Shown here: one piece after another, positions 32,277 to 43,244 of the stretch
Layout of the letters: each line of letters starts with the position of its first letter
Position numbering within the stretch: the first letter of the stretch is position 1
From: Leguminivora glycinivorella
Taxonomy: Eukaryota > Arthropoda > Insecta > Lepidoptera > Tortricidae
DNA: 64,000 nt
NCBI RefSeq assembly: GCF_023078275.1
Contig: NC_062979.1
Location: 18,147,848 to 18,211,847, forward strand
Direction: 5' to 3'
Program-made: the position numbers and the translations under genes
The notes under the pieces: generated by a model
Told to the model about the DNA's origin: nothing
What the model saw: the letters and a program-made list of their open reading frames with translations, nothing else
The model's database searches: none

Positions 32277-32384
32277 CAAATATGTGACGAGCGTTCACGA
32301 CCGTGTGAAAATGTGAATGTTGTCAAAACCGCATCTTCTGCTTTTAAACGTCGCCAAGTGGTCAAAATGATAGTTCTTATCAAG
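32277..32384 (-). promoter_or_regulatory. Likely first exon and core promoter of peptide paralogue 2
   Basis: On the minus strand a TATA-like TTTAAAAG (32348-32341) lies about 30 bp before a TTCACA initiator-like site near 32318, and a 40-nt non-coding exon then ends at TTTG|GTAAGA. A GATA-type site CTTGATAAGAA (32384-32374) lies about 60 bp upstream of the proposed start. GATA sites near the start are common in insect fat-body and immune genes. I do not see a full NF-kB site (the nearest is GGGGATAGTG, plus strand near 32413). Confidence 0.35.
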
Positions 32385-32765
32385 ACATAATATAAACTGT
32401 AGAGGAGACTGGGGATAGTGGCCACTAAAAAAACTATTTATTTATAGGTAGTTATTTTTAACTGGTAGTTTATTTTTAAGTTAAGGTTTTAGTTATAGGT
32501 AGGTATATTTTAGTTTTAGTTTCTAATATTTACGACTAACTGAAAAAAAATGAGCAACTTTGGACACATTTCAAAAACACAATTTGCTTTGAATTACTAG
32601 ACCTAATTGAGTTAAAGGTTGAGGTAACTTGTTTCAGGTTTTTGTTAATCACGTGCTCAAACACAGTACGCTGTACTACGAGTAGTATTTCGATTATGAG
32701 ATTGGTCATGGTCATATTTATTTTTATTCTGTGAAATGCAACTTAGTAGGGTCATTAGTGGCAGT

Positions 32766-33336
32766 GACCTTGCAAAATGTTCGCAAAAGATGTCACTTGG
32801 CACAGTGGTTCATTCTGAGCTATTTAAGCCCGGTTTACACGCGGTACCCCCCAACAGGTAGGAGGGAGAGGGGTTTCAAGGTACATCTACCGCACTACGT
32901 TCTGGGCTCCATATCTTCCCCCAGAATCGTTACCAGATCGTTTCGTGTCGTTTTCATATAATTCGAGGATAGGCTATTCATTTCTGGAACAAACTTTTTG
33001 CCCAATCATAGAAAAAAATGGAGAACAATGAATAATCGCAAAATTATTCCATGAAAATTTTCAGAAATTTGTCCACTACAATAAAATAGTTGCGAAATCA
33101 ACTAAACAAAAATATGGTCATATAGCCTAGTTAATATAAGATATAAAAATATAACTCAAAAGCTATATTTAATGTGTTAATATACCTTTACCTGGTAGAT
33201 GTACCTTTACCCCCCCCTTCCCCATCCTACCTGTCGGGGGGTTCCGCGTGTCAACCGGGCTTAAATAGCTCAGAATGACCCAAGGAACAACTGTGCCAAG
33301 TGGCTTCCTTTGCGAACATTTTGCAAGGTCGTCCAT
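32766..33336. mobile_element. Non-autonomous DNA element, about 570 bp, with roughly 130-bp inverted ends
   Basis: The left end ACCTTGCAAAATGTTCGCAA, CACTTGGCACAGT and GAGCTATTTAAGCCCGG is matched inversely at the right end (CCGGGCTTAAATAGCTC, ACTGTGCCAAGTGG, GCGAACATTTTGCAAGGT). C/G runs (CCCCCCAACAGGTAGG and CCTACCTGTCGGGGGG) are also paired. The middle is AT-rich with no ORF. Confidence 0.85.
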
Positions 33337-33545
33337 ACAAATCTGCCAGTAATTACCCCACTAACTGACTCTATCGGAGTAACTAGGTATAGGGGAAATT
33401 GCAACGGCAGAAACATGAGATAACTCAGATAACAGTTAAGAATATTTAGATTTTTTCCTTATTATTAAATAAAAATGATTAGTGACTTTGACCTAAGTCA
33501 CTTCAATAATCTTATCATTTAAATTGCTGGCAGTAGGTAAACTTT

Positions 33546-33812
33546 GACGACCGGTTTGGCCTAGCGCGTAGTGAGCTAGTGAGTCTGCCTGGTGCCGCCT
33601 GCCACGGTCCCGGGTTCGAATCCCGGTAAGGGCATTTATTTGTGTGATGAGCACATTTGTTCCTGAGTCATGTATGTTTTCTATGTATATAAGTATATAT
33701 TTATATATATACGTAAGTATGTCGTCGCCTAGCACCCATAGTACAACCATTGCTTAGTTTGGGGCTAGGTTGATCTTTGTAAGGTGTCCCCTAATAGTTA
33801 AAAATAAATATT
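33546..33812 (+). mobile_element. tRNA-headed SINE, GGTCTGGC family, copy 3
   Basis: The head is CGACCGGTTTGGCCTAGCGC with a short internal duplication (TAGTGAGC...TAGTGAGTC), the B box GGTTCGAATCCCGG, the body GGGCATTTATTTGTGTGATG and ends in AAATAAATATTTAAT. Confidence 0.85.
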
Positions 33813-33941
33813 TAATCTAGGACGTAAAATATCAACCATTTTTTTAACACTATGCATTTATTACACCTATTTAGTTTTATACTACCTAATACTATAAACA
33901 GTGTTGTACGACTAATTTGGCCACTGAGAACGGTTATTTTT

Positions 33942-34468
33942 TTAGGGTTCCGTAGTCAACTAGGAACCCTTATAGTTTCGCCATGTCTGTCCGTCTGTCC
34001 GCGGATAATCTCAGTAACCGTTAGCACTAGAAAGCTGAAATTTGGTACCAATATATATATCAATCACGCCAACAAAGTGCAAAAATAAAAAATGGAAAAA
34101 AATGTTTTATTAGGGTACGCCTCCTACATGTAAAATGGGGGCTGATATTTTTTTTCATTCCAACCCCAACGTGTGGTATATTGTTGGATAGATATTTAAA
34201 AACGAATGAGGGTTTACTAAGATCGTTTTTTGATAATATTAATATTTTCGGAAATAATCGCTGCTTAAGGAAAAAAAAGTGCGTCCCCCCCCCTCTAACT
34301 TTCGAGCCATATGTTTAAAAAATATGAAAAAAAACACAAAAGTAGAACTTTATAAAGACTTTCTAGGAAAATTGTTTTGAACTTGATAGGTTCAGTAGTT
34401 TTTGAGAAAAATACGGAAAACTACGGTACCCTACACTGAGCGTGGCCCGACACGCTCTTGGCCGGTTT
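33942..34468. mobile_element. Non-autonomous element with GGGTTCCGTAG ends, copy 2
   Basis: This is the inverted counterpart of 2517-3114: TTAGGGTTCCGTAGTCAACT at the left and CTACACTGAGCGTGGCCCGA, CACGCTCTTGGCCGG at the right. The central A/T and G runs correspond. Confidence 0.75.
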
Positions 34469-34482
34469 ATTATCTCATGTTA

Positions 34483-34562
34483 ATCATCATCATTATCATC
34501 ATCATTTCAGCCGTTAATCGGCCACTGCTGAGCATAGGCCTTCCTTCGTGTACGCCACTCCT
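34483..34562 (-). mobile_element. RTE-like LINE 3' tail
   Basis: The minus strand reads AAGGCCTATGCTCAGCAGTG followed by an ATGATGATGATAATG tail. Only the 3' end is present, directly next to the previous element. Confidence 0.6.
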
Positions 34563-34999
34563 GATAATATGGCCAGACAAGCATTGCATTATTACATTAC
34601 GTTCCCTACTGAATTAAATAATAGCTTCACAGAGTAGGATGACCACAGGGTTGGTGATCCGCGGGACGGTGTCCACTAATAGCGGATTACCGCGGACAGT
34701 CCGCAATCAAACGGGATGAGCAGACAACTGGGCGATAGACCCTTCTAATGTTGGGGAGGAAAATATTTGAGTTAAGATCGTTTTTATCATACTCGTATTA
34801 ATAACTTTATAAGAACATACTGTATGAGCATAAGAATCGTGCCGATTAATTGATGTCAAGCTCGGGCCGTTGTGTTGCGACTCGCATTTGATTTCAGTTT
34901 AGTGAAAACAAGTCAAATGTGTAAATGAAACTCGGATGAGAGTTCTAGATCGCAGCGTGTAAATGGGCTTTAATGTGCGTAGCCTGTGTAGCAAGACTT

Positions 35000-35131
35000 A
35001 CCCCCTTATTCATAAACGTATATTACAGTTATCGAGCCGACAAAGTTCGTTTGTCCCTTTCTGACGTATTGGTGTGATAGAAAGGGACAAACGAACTTTA
35101 ATAACGGCTTGATAACTTTGAATAAGGGGGT
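35000..35131. mobile_element. MITE, CCCCCTTATTCATAAACG family
   Basis: The ends ACCCCCTTATTCATAAACG and AACTTTGAATAAGGGGGT enclose a second inverted pair, AAAGTTCGTTTGTCCCTTTC and GAAAGGGACAAACGAACTTT. Length is 132 bp. Confidence 0.9.
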
Positions 35132-35320
35132 TAGAAGATAAATAGATAGTTGGTAGTATGAATAGCAATCGATGTGGAATTTTAGAGCCACGTGCGAGAA
35201 GCTAGTAGTTTTATCATGTCAAACTCTGTATATGGCTGTAGGTCTCTATTTTCATCAACTAGATAACCAATGCTTAAGTATTTTAATATTATTTTAAATC
35301 AGTAAATATCTACACTTTAT

Positions 35321-35470
35321 GGTCCCCCCACATCTAGCGTCTCGCGAGCGTAGCATCGGGCCAACTGTATGGAAAAAGACGCCGCGTCGACGTCGCGCCG
35401 ACGCGGCGTCAGGCCTTGCCATACCGTTGGCCCGACGCTACGCTCGCGAGACGCCAGATGTGGGGGACCC
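35321..35470. mobile_element. MITE, GGTCCCCCACATCTAGCGTC family
   Basis: The ends CATCTAGCGTCTCGCGAGCG and GACGCCAGATGTGGGGGACC are complementary with few mismatches. The GC-rich centre GACGCCGCGTCG...CGACGCGGCGTC is itself palindromic. It is strongly CpG-rich. Confidence 0.9.
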
Positions 35471-35837
35471 TAAAAAGTATTTGAGGTATACATTGTTTTC
35501 TTATTAGATCTCATTGAAGCCTGTAAATCACTGCAAAAAGCTATTCGAGGCTTAAATACGTTCCTAAATCTTTCAGTGCTGAATGTACTTCCTTAGATTC
35601 AGGTAATAAATGGATTTTAAATCTAGTGCACTTAAATATATTTGTGCGTCTAGCTTCGACTCAGCGGCACATACATTTTTGTTGCAAGATTTTATCGCGG
35701 CTATAGCTTTTTTAGCGCGACGAGACAAATCTAATAAACCAAAGCTTTTGTCATGTTTTTTTTTTGTTTTATAAAACGTTCTTCGATAGCGTAAAAGTCT
35801 CAGAATATGACATTTATTGCGTAGAGAAATAATAGTA

Positions 35838-35975
35838 CATTGTGCAACAAGGGGAGGAAGTTGAATATTACTAACGAGAGTAAGTTAAATCGCGACGGCT
35901 TGCCGGAGCGATTTAAAGACTCGAGTTTGTAATATTCATACTCCCCGAGTTACACACAATGTTTTTCATCACACT
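35838..35975. mobile_element. Hairpin element with ACATTGTGCAAC / TTACACACAATGT ends
   Basis: Imperfect arms: ACATTGTG...GGGGAGGAAGTTGAATATTA pairs with TAATATTCATACTCCCC...CACAATGT, and TAAATCGC with GCGATTTA around CGGCTTGCCGG. Confidence 0.6.
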
Positions 35976-35979
35976 CGCA

Positions 35980-36431
35980 ATGTAAATAGATGTTAAAAAG
36001 TTAAGTACAGTACTAGAAATTTCATAACTCCCTTGAGAGAACGATTTTTCTATTACTCACGTTCCGCCTGCTTGCAATAGCATATTTAGTGTGTGAGGGT
36101 GATGAAAAATAAATAAAAAATCACATGTTCATCTTCTGTGACGTTCCGTTTTGTTTATGCTAATGGAGCACGTATTTGAATTTTGGTAAATATAGGTATG
36201 CGGAGGTCGTGAGCTGATAGTTCTACTAATCATCGGTTTTTTAGTGTGTTGAAAAATCTACCACAGGAAAATTAAGCAATATGTAGGTATATACCTCTAG
36301 TTAACACCGTCAATGATTTTAATACCTGGTTTTGAAACACATATTATGCCAATTAAATGCCAGCGCCACTAAAGTACATAAAAGTACATAGTAGGACTGA
36401 GGCGCGCGAAATTATACATAAATAGGTACTG
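35980..36431. other. Intergenic, no supported gene
   Basis: AT-rich sequence without clear features. Confidence 0.4.
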
Positions 36432-36572
36432 TACAGTCAACCAATTGGAACCAACCAAACAAGGTCATAGTGACGTTATTAATCAGATTGTTAGAAACGT
36501 TGACGTTATTAATTAGAAATATCATTTTGACATGGTTGTAGAGTGGCCTAGGATTCCAATTGGTTGACTGTA
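36432..36572. mobile_element. MITE, TACAGTCAACCAATTGGAAC family, copy 2
   Basis: It has the same ends as 27362-27512. The left inner arm has been replaced or rearranged (CCAACCAAACAAGGTCATAG), while the right arm keeps TTGTAGAGTGGCCTAGGATT. Confidence 0.85.
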
Positions 36573-36783
36573 CCTATATTTATCCCATATTTTACACCGC
36601 AACAAAACAGGAACAGTGGAATAATCACAATCTACCTAGTTATTATGTCATAACTTTAGATTGAAATTTATGCTAATTAGGAACTATCGATATATGCAAT
36701 TCCGGTAATTTTCAATCGAAATCCGAGCGGACACAATTAAACTCCTGATTTAGAACTAATGCGGCGATAATCACATCAGGGGG

Positions 36784-36920
36784 TCTAGCCATATCAGAAT
36801 CGCTTACGCTCGTAAACGTAGCATCTTTGCTATTTTTCTCTACCACTCTTCCGTATTGGTGCGACAGAGAGATTGCGTTTCGATCGCTACGTAGCGTCAA
36901 CGATTGCCACTTCGGCTAGG
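36784..36920. mobile_element. MITE, GTAGCCGAATGGC family, copy 4
   Basis: The ends TCTAGCCATATCAGAATCGC and GATTGCCACTTCGGCTAG flank the diverged centre (CTCTTCCGTATTGGTGCGAC). It sits only 12 bp from copy 5. Confidence 0.7.
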
Positions 36921-36932
36921 TTGACTGGGTAC

Positions 36933-37086
36933 GTAGCCGAATGGCACAAACGCTCACGAAACGCTAACGAAACGAAACGCTCGTAGACATCTATCTCTAT
37001 CGCTCTTGCGTATTGGCGCGACAGAGCCAGACTACCTTTCGCGGCGTTTCGTTTTCGTTTCGCGTCGGAGAAATGCTATTCGGCTA
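36933..37086. mobile_element. MITE, GTAGCCGAATGGC family, copy 5
   Basis: The ends GTAGCCGAATGGCACAAACG and GAGAAATGCTATTCGGCTAC are close to copy 1 in sequence and so probably the same subfamily; copy 4 beside it is of an older one. Confidence 0.85.
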
Positions 37087-37199
37087 CGGGACGAGGGCCT
37101 CTAGCGAAACGTAATAATCGTTACCTCGCCATAGCAAACTATACGCAGCTGGCTTTGTCAGAGAGACAGAGAGATACACCACGAGGCAACATAATACAA

Positions 37200-37985
37200 C
37201 AACATTAAGGGATAAGTCCGCCTACATTGTATATTACTGACTCGATTATATACGATTGGAGGGTAGAACACCCGCGCATTAAACAAACGCCTCCAAGTTA
37301 AGTGCTATTATAAATTAACTGAATGTAGAAAATACAATAATAATCGTTTCTTAGTGATCAGTTATGCATGACACAGCCGTGAAAATGTTATCAAACAATG
37401 ACTCCCGGTAATAGTGCTGGAAAATGTTTTATAGTGTACAAACAAGAACAGTACAAACAGCAAAAATATAAACAGTTCTATATTAATCATAAGTGAAATT
37501 AACTTAAACCCAAATAAAGTGACAATTACTTGTGTTTACACTCATTCGGACATCCGAATAAGTAAAATAAGTGACTAAAACTCAAGTGTAGTGGTGCTGA
37601 TAGCAGTTTTATATTTTTTGTTTATTGAGGGTGTATTGAATTAGAATACACTTGTTTCTGTTCTATTACACAAACTGCAAAAGCGATACGAATATTTCGC
37701 CCACCTACGTAATTGACAAAGTGGCTCCACGTGCAAAGTGTGGACTAATATTACGGCTTGCTCTAGTGTTCGTGGTTCGAATCCTACTGACTGCAAAACT
37801 TTTTTTTTTTTTTTTGTTTCTTTTTAACTGTACATTACACGAAAGTGTCGCAGGTTCAAACCCCAGCTCAAGAAAAAAAAAATTGTTTTTGCTACTATAT
37901 ATCCTTTTTTGCCGTGTTCTTTTATTATTTAAATATTTATTTGCGTATTTTTCGTATCGTAAACTGGACCTTTTTGTATCAATAC
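37200..37985 (+). other. Probable 5' region of the CR1/Jockey-like LINE, cut off by insertion
   Basis: If the repeat-bounded unit 37986-46600 is removed, this sequence joins directly to the LINE start codon at 46607. It contains two B-box-like modules: GTGGTTCGAATCCTAC (about 37771) followed by a T run, and CAGGTTCAAACCCCAG (about 37850) followed by an A run. Whether it really is the LINE's 5' UTR or unrelated flank depends on the insertion model; I cannot define its left limit. Confidence 0.35.
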
Positions 37986-38156
37986 TATAAGGACATCACT
38001 AGTCGAACGTCCCCTTCACTAGCATCGCTGTCAAAAATGGCGGCAGACGGACTCAGAGCGTCACTTGAAGATAGCTTGTCATTGAACTTGTATTTTGAGA
38101 TTCCGTTTAATAAACTGTATAATTAATAGTGGTATCCTGGTGTTTTTACTCTAACA
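37986..38156 (+). repeat. 171-bp direct terminal repeat, left copy (LTR-like)
   Basis: It is base-for-base identical, as far as I can read, to 46431-46601. It contains ATGGCGGCAGACGGACTCAG, an AATAAA-type signal (TTTAATAAACTG), then GT-rich sequence to CTCTAACA, the layout of the R/U5 part of an LTR. TTTCAGAAGCGCG follows, where a primer-binding site would lie. It does not begin with TG. Confidence 0.75.
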
Positions 38157-40640
38157 GTTTCAGAAGCGCGATATTAAGTTACCCATATACGCCCGTACTA
38201 TGAAATTTGTCCGAAATTGACAATGTCATCATTCTCGCGCCGCGCTCGTAACCATTCATTGTCATCCAACAGTATTTAATTAACACCAGTCGATCTGATT
38301 CGACGAGTAAAGACACTAGCACCATATACTACAGTTAAAAGTCTAAGGCAAAGGCTTTGATCAAATACCTGTCCGTAATTGTGCCAACAAAGAGATAGAA
38401 CATGCCTAGTGTGCTGGCGTGTCTTGTGTTTTCTTTCAGCTTATTCATTGCAGTTTACGAGATATTCACACTTTGGAGTAATAATTGATCATAATGAGTG
38501 TGAAATCGGAAGTAAAAGTGATCCAAACACAGTGTTCTGGGGCTGAAGTGATCAACATCCACTATTAGCCAATAGTGTGTTGTTTCTTTCTTTCAGATCA
38601 AATTATGTACATGTTGAAGAAGTACTAATACTTGCTCCCAAAGTGTATCACAATAAGTATCACAGTAACCCATGGACTGTGAGATATGAACCACATCCAA
38701 GTTGTCATTCACAAAAATGCTCCGGGCAAAGAATATTATTAGTATAATATGTGTAGAGGGGCCGCAGTAATGAATAATCATTAGCTCACTTGTGTGTTGT
38801 GTTTTTGTGCTTCCAGATGAGTTTCAGATTCATAATACATATTGTACTTGGGATATATTGACAATTGTCACGGTGTCACAGTGAAACAGAGTATAAGATA
38901 CAAGTACTTAGATCTAAATTACACCTAAATGATTCCTTATAACAGGTGACTTTATGAGTTTTATGATCTACAAAGAGAGATGATCATTATCTTGCCCTAT
39001 TTGTCATATTAAATATAAGTTTGTCCGGAATGACATGGAATAAGGTATTTATCCTACTCAATAATATTGTACCATTGCATCTGGCTTATGTAAGTATACT
39101 GACAGTAAATACATTTTAAATTCACTACAGGTTGGTATAAAGGGATGAGTAAATAAGCATAAGAAAACTTTGACAACTGTCTTGTCTTGTTGTGTTTTGT
39201 TATAAGTTCACTAACACTTCTCCGGGGACTGTATTTTGAAATCTGTCTTAGTGACATTCTTATGCATATAAACTCTGTATGATCTTGCATTTTTCTAAAT
39301 GAGGAAACATGTTGCTATATTACATGGCACAAATTCATCAAAAATGTTGATAAAATAATAATAATATTTTGATGAGGTTAATTATGCATCTTGTTAAAAC
39401 CATAATGTGTGTTAAAATTAAGGGCATAGCACTGAAGTATAGTGTATTGTTGATGCTGTTTTGTTTATAATAATGCTGGTTTAGCATTGCAAACATTTTT
39501 GACAAGAAATGTAATCAATGTAATCATGTTCTAAATTGAACCAAAGACAAATATATTACCTAGACAGACATTTGGAACATTTATTATCATGACATAGTCC
39601 AGTGTCCATTTAATGCATTATCAGTGATATAATTTGTTCCTTAATTACATTCCTTTCCAGATTAATTTATTGATTACAGTAGTTGCCTGCCGGTAACCTG
39701 GTGAATATTGACCATAAGTTGAAAATACTTGCATTGGTAAGGCATGATTCCAGAAGTTCCTGAGGTTAAATCTTGCTAAAAGCTGGAAACACCAAACTGG
39801 ATATCTATTGAACTATTTATGACACTGGTAAAATTTGTCATAGCTAATGGTAAGAGATTTTGATATTTATAGACCCGATGGACTTTAACGGTCTACATGC
39901 TATACTTGTCTGTTACAACAAATCAGTTTGATTTGGAATTGGGCTTGAAACATGCCAATCAGTTAAGTTTTTAAAAGATGTGCAATAATCTGAGGTAAAT
40001 AACTTAATTGGAGCTTCTAATAATTTTAACCACTTCACTGCGAAGGAATGTTTCCGAACCGAAGCATGACAAACAGGTTACCGTTTGAAGTTGACAAGTA
40101 TTGTCTACTTTTAATATGTTCTGTTCCTTGAAATATAAAAATAACTGTACACTTCTATTGCTTTTTGATTTCACAAGAATATATATATTTTACATGTTTT
40201 GTGACTTTTGCAAGAATCGAAAATAATGATATTTTGTTATAAAAACTCAATCACCTGTACTAAGTATTCTTGCATATGCATAGTATTAACACAACTAACA
40301 AAATTATGTAGTTGTGCAGGTGGCAGCTATATGGATAATGTTGTGCTTTAAATTGCACATATACCTACAGCTGGAGCACCTCTCTAGTGTGTCTGGCAAG
40401 CTTGATGGTTTAATTATTAAGCTTATGCACCATGCCTGATGATGATATATAAATACCTTTGTCAAGAACCATTTGGTAAGTAACAATGATAGATAAAATA
40501 TTACATTATTTGAATGTAGTGAAACCTCGATAAGTCAAGCCAAGTGCCATATGATTATTCTTGCTTAACTGGAATGTGTTTCAATAATGGTATATATAGT
40601 AAGCGTGTTACCTTAGGGGCACGGGAAAAATAAGACAAGT
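38157..40640. other. Non-coding interior of the 8.6-kb unit, left part
   Basis: 2.5 kb of AT-rich sequence with no ORF of note and no similarity to other parts of the window. Confidence 0.5.
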
Positions 40641-40969
40641 TGCACGCCGGATTGAGAACCGAGTGGTGTTTTGTCTTATTAGTCTCAGATTAAGAACTGA
40701 GTTGTCATTACATATATGCACGCCGGATTGAGAACCGAGTTGTGTTTTGTCTTATTAGTCTCAGATTAAGAACTGAGTTGTCATTACATATATGCACGCC
40801 GGATTAAGAACCGAGTTGTGTTTTGTCTTATTGGTCTCAGATTAAGAACTGAGTTGTCATTACATATATGCACACCGGATTGAGAACCGAGTTGTGTTTT
40901 GTCTTATTAGTCTCAGATTAAGAACTGAGTTGTCATTACATATATGCACGCCGGATTAAGAACCGAGTT
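40641..40969. repeat. 76-bp minisatellite, left part (split by Copia)
   Basis: Units run TGCACGCCGGATTAAGAACC, GAGTTGTGTTTTGTCTTATT, AGTCTCAGATTAAGAACTGA and GTTGTCATTACATATA. Each consists of two diverged 38-bp halves (CCGGATTAAGAACCGAGTTG versus CAGATTAAGAACTGAGTTG). It continues at 43246-43489 after the Copia insertion, about 7.5 units in all. Confidence 0.9.
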
Positions 40970-40971
40970 AT

Positions 40972-41133
40972 TGTTAATCAAATACGTGTAAATGCTCCGA
41001 AGATGATTTATTGAGTGACAACTAGAATACAATGTCATGAACATCATGTCATATTTAAAATTATATTTAGAACATTGCATTCCTTATTCAAACATACACT
41101 GTAGATGGCGCTGCTGGATATTAAAAAACAACA
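40972..41133 (-). repeat. Copia 3' LTR
   Basis: 162 bp, apparently identical to 43083-43244, preceded on the minus strand by the polypurine tract TAGTGGGGG. Confidence 0.92.
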
Positions 41134-41217
41134 CCCCCACTATATCTAAGCATAGCCATCAGCATCATCAGCATTAAGCGAAACAGGTTTAAAACCAACT
41201 AAACATACCTACTACTA

Positions 41218-43191
41218 CTACTTAGGCACAAGTCCTAACTTCTCAAGGAATCTAAAGTGCTTGACAAACCCTAGACCCTTAGTCAGCAAATCGGCTGGCA
41301 TCTCAGCTGTCGATAAGTATTTTGTTTCTACTAAACCTTTAGCAACTATATCTCTACTAAAGTGATAACGAATGTCAATGTGTTTCGACCTATTGTGAAA
41401 CACTGGGTTGGCCAATAACTTCAGAGCACCTTGATTATCATTGTATATTCTAATCAATGAAATTTTATTTGTAATTTCATGGTATAATGACCGTAAGTAC
41501 ATAGCTTCTTTAATACATTCAGAAATACTAATGAATTCCGATTCACAACTGCTCAAGGACACGCTAGTCTGTTTCTTACTACACCATGAGATTACACTTC
41601 CCGACAAAGTGAAACAATATCCTGAATAGGACCTCCTATCAAGAACATTACTGCCCCAGTCTGCATCAACAAACCCGGTAAGCTTTGAATCAGAATCACT
41701 ACTATACCTGAGGCAATAGTGTTTTGTTTTCTTAAGATAACGCAAAACACGTTTAGCATGAGCCCAATGTTCTTTACCATGGCATTTATTAAACTGGCTC
41801 AGATAACCTACACTAAAAGAAATGTCGGGTCGCGTCAAAACTGCTAAGTACATGAGACTACCAATGAGTTGTTGGTAAGGTAATTCAGTATCACAGCACT
41901 CACCCTTATCTAAGTTCAACCTTTCCTCCATAGGAGTCTGAACAGTCTTACAGTCTGTCATATTGAACTTATGCAACAACTTGTCGACATAATCTTCTTG
42001 ATCTAAAGTTATAACATTGTTTTCTTTATCAACACTAACATTCATGCCTAAACACTGTTTCACTTGACCAAGATCTTTTAATTTAAATTGTGAAGACAGT
42101 ACCTGTTTCAAGCATTTTGTTTCTTCAGCGTTGTTTGAAAAAACAAAGAAATCATCGACATATAGAGCTACTACAGTCAAACCGTTATCGTTTTTCACAT
42201 ATAAACAAGGTTCTAATTTAGACCTAGTATAACCATGCTCGGTTAAACAATCATCTACCCTCCTGTACCACGCTCTTGAGGATTGTTTGAGCCCATATAT
42301 GGCTCGCTTCAACTTAAGTACCTGCCCTTTACCTACAGGCGAAGGAAAACCTTCTGGTTTCTCCATATAAATATCCTCCTCAAGGTAGCCGTTCAGGAAA
42401 GCAGTGGTCACATCTAAATGACAAATATCTAAGTTCAACTGCACAGAGAGAGCAAATAAAAGTCTTAAAGTTGTATGCCTTACCACTGGCGCGAATGTTT
42501 CCTCATAGTCCACTCCATACTTCTGAGTATAGCCCTTGGCTACTAACCTGGCTCTGAACCGCACATTGCCCTCACTATCATACTTCTTTTTAAGCACCCA
42601 CTTGCACTTTACCACACTAGAGTCTTTTGGAATACTGACAAGCTCCCAGGCCTGGTTTTCTTCAAAGCTATTCAACTCTTCTGCCATAGCTTGTCTCCAT
42701 TGCTCTTTCTCTGGTCCGCGTAAAGCCTCAGATAGTGACAGACCACTGGCATCGTCCCTCGGGCTAGCATCTGAACAAAGATTTGAAATTCCATACCTTT
42801 CAGGAGCTTTTCTTTGTTCTGCTGTTCTCAGGACTGGCCCGGTTCTCTCAGGAGCAGGAACATTATCCGGAACTGAAACACTTTCCGCTGTGGTATCTGG
42901 ATCCTCATACTCACTAGGATTGATCGAATCATATGATGTATCAGTTAAAGTTCTGGAATTATCTGGACTCTCATCCCCCACTGAACTTTGACATCCTACC
43001 TCAGCTTTCTGTATCTGTGGTTGAACTTCAATTTGACAATATGTCACTTTATTTTCAATAATTTTAACATCCCATAACCTATTGTTAATCAAATACGTGT
43101 AAATGCTCCGAAGATGATTTATTGAGTGACAACTAGAATACAATGTCATGAACATCATGTCATATTTAAAATTATATTTAGAACATTGCAT
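41218..43191 (-). CDS. Copia polyprotein remnant: reverse transcriptase and RNase H, 657 codons
   Basis: The frame is fully open. Residues 1-36 are translated from the 5' LTR itself. About 40-170 is a Ser/Asp/Pro-rich linker normally found between integrase and RT (ending APERYGISNL and SLSEALRGPEKEQWRQAM). RT follows: WVLKKKYDSEGNVRFRARLV, DYEETFAPVVR, LDVTTAFLNG (259-268), YGLKQSSRAWY (299-309) and the catalytic YVDD (344-347). RNase H has FVDADWGS (508-515), SSCESE (547-552), NDNQGA (584-589) and KHIDIRYHF (603-611). All key catalytic residues are visible. Missing are gag, the aspartic protease and the DDE integrase, so it would need help from an intact relative to move. The start in the LTR may be fortuitous; on the antisense strand the 151-codon frame 42536-42991 is a shadow. 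Confidence 0.93.
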   Translation of the reverse strand: MQCSKYNFKYDMMFMTLYSSCHSINHLRSIYTYLINNRLWDVKIIENKVTYCQIEVQPQIQKAEVGCQSSVGDESPDNSRTLTDTSYDSINPSEYEDPDTTAESVSVPDNVPAPERTGPVLRTAEQRKAPERYGISNLCSDASPRDDASGLSLSEALRGPEKEQWRQAMAEELNSFEENQAWELVSIPKDSSVVKCKWVLKKKYDSEGNVRFRARLVAKGYTQKYGVDYEETFAPVVRHTTLRLLFALSVQLNLDICHLDVTTAFLNGYLEEDIYMEKPEGFPSPVGKGQVLKLKRAIYGLKQSSRAWYRRVDDCLTEHGYTRSKLEPCLYVKNDNGLTVVALYVDDFFVFSNNAEETKCLKQVLSSQFKLKDLGQVKQCLGMNVSVDKENNVITLDQEDYVDKLLHKFNMTDCKTVQTPMEERLNLDKGECCDTELPYQQLIGSLMYLAVLTRPDISFSVGYLSQFNKCHGKEHWAHAKRVLRYLKKTKHYCLRYSSDSDSKLTGFVDADWGSNVLDRRSYSGYCFTLSGSVISWCSKKQTSVSLSSCESEFISISECIKEAMYLRSLYHEITNKISLIRIYNDNQGALKLLANPVFHNRSKHIDIRYHFSRDIVAKGLVETKYLSTAEMPADLLTKGLGFVKHFRFLEKLGLVPK

Positions 43192-43244
43192 TCCTTATTC
43201 AAACATACACTGTAGATGGCGCTGCTGGATATTAAAAAACAACA
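43083..43244 (-). repeat. Copia 5' LTR
   Basis: 162 bp, apparently identical to the other LTR. It is followed on the minus strand by AATA and the primer-binding motif GGTTATGGG, and contains the start of the long open frame. Confidence 0.92.

Noticed and set aside
42536..42991. 151-codon plus-strand frame
   Set aside because: It lies entirely antisense to the Copia RT frame, whose domains are clear.
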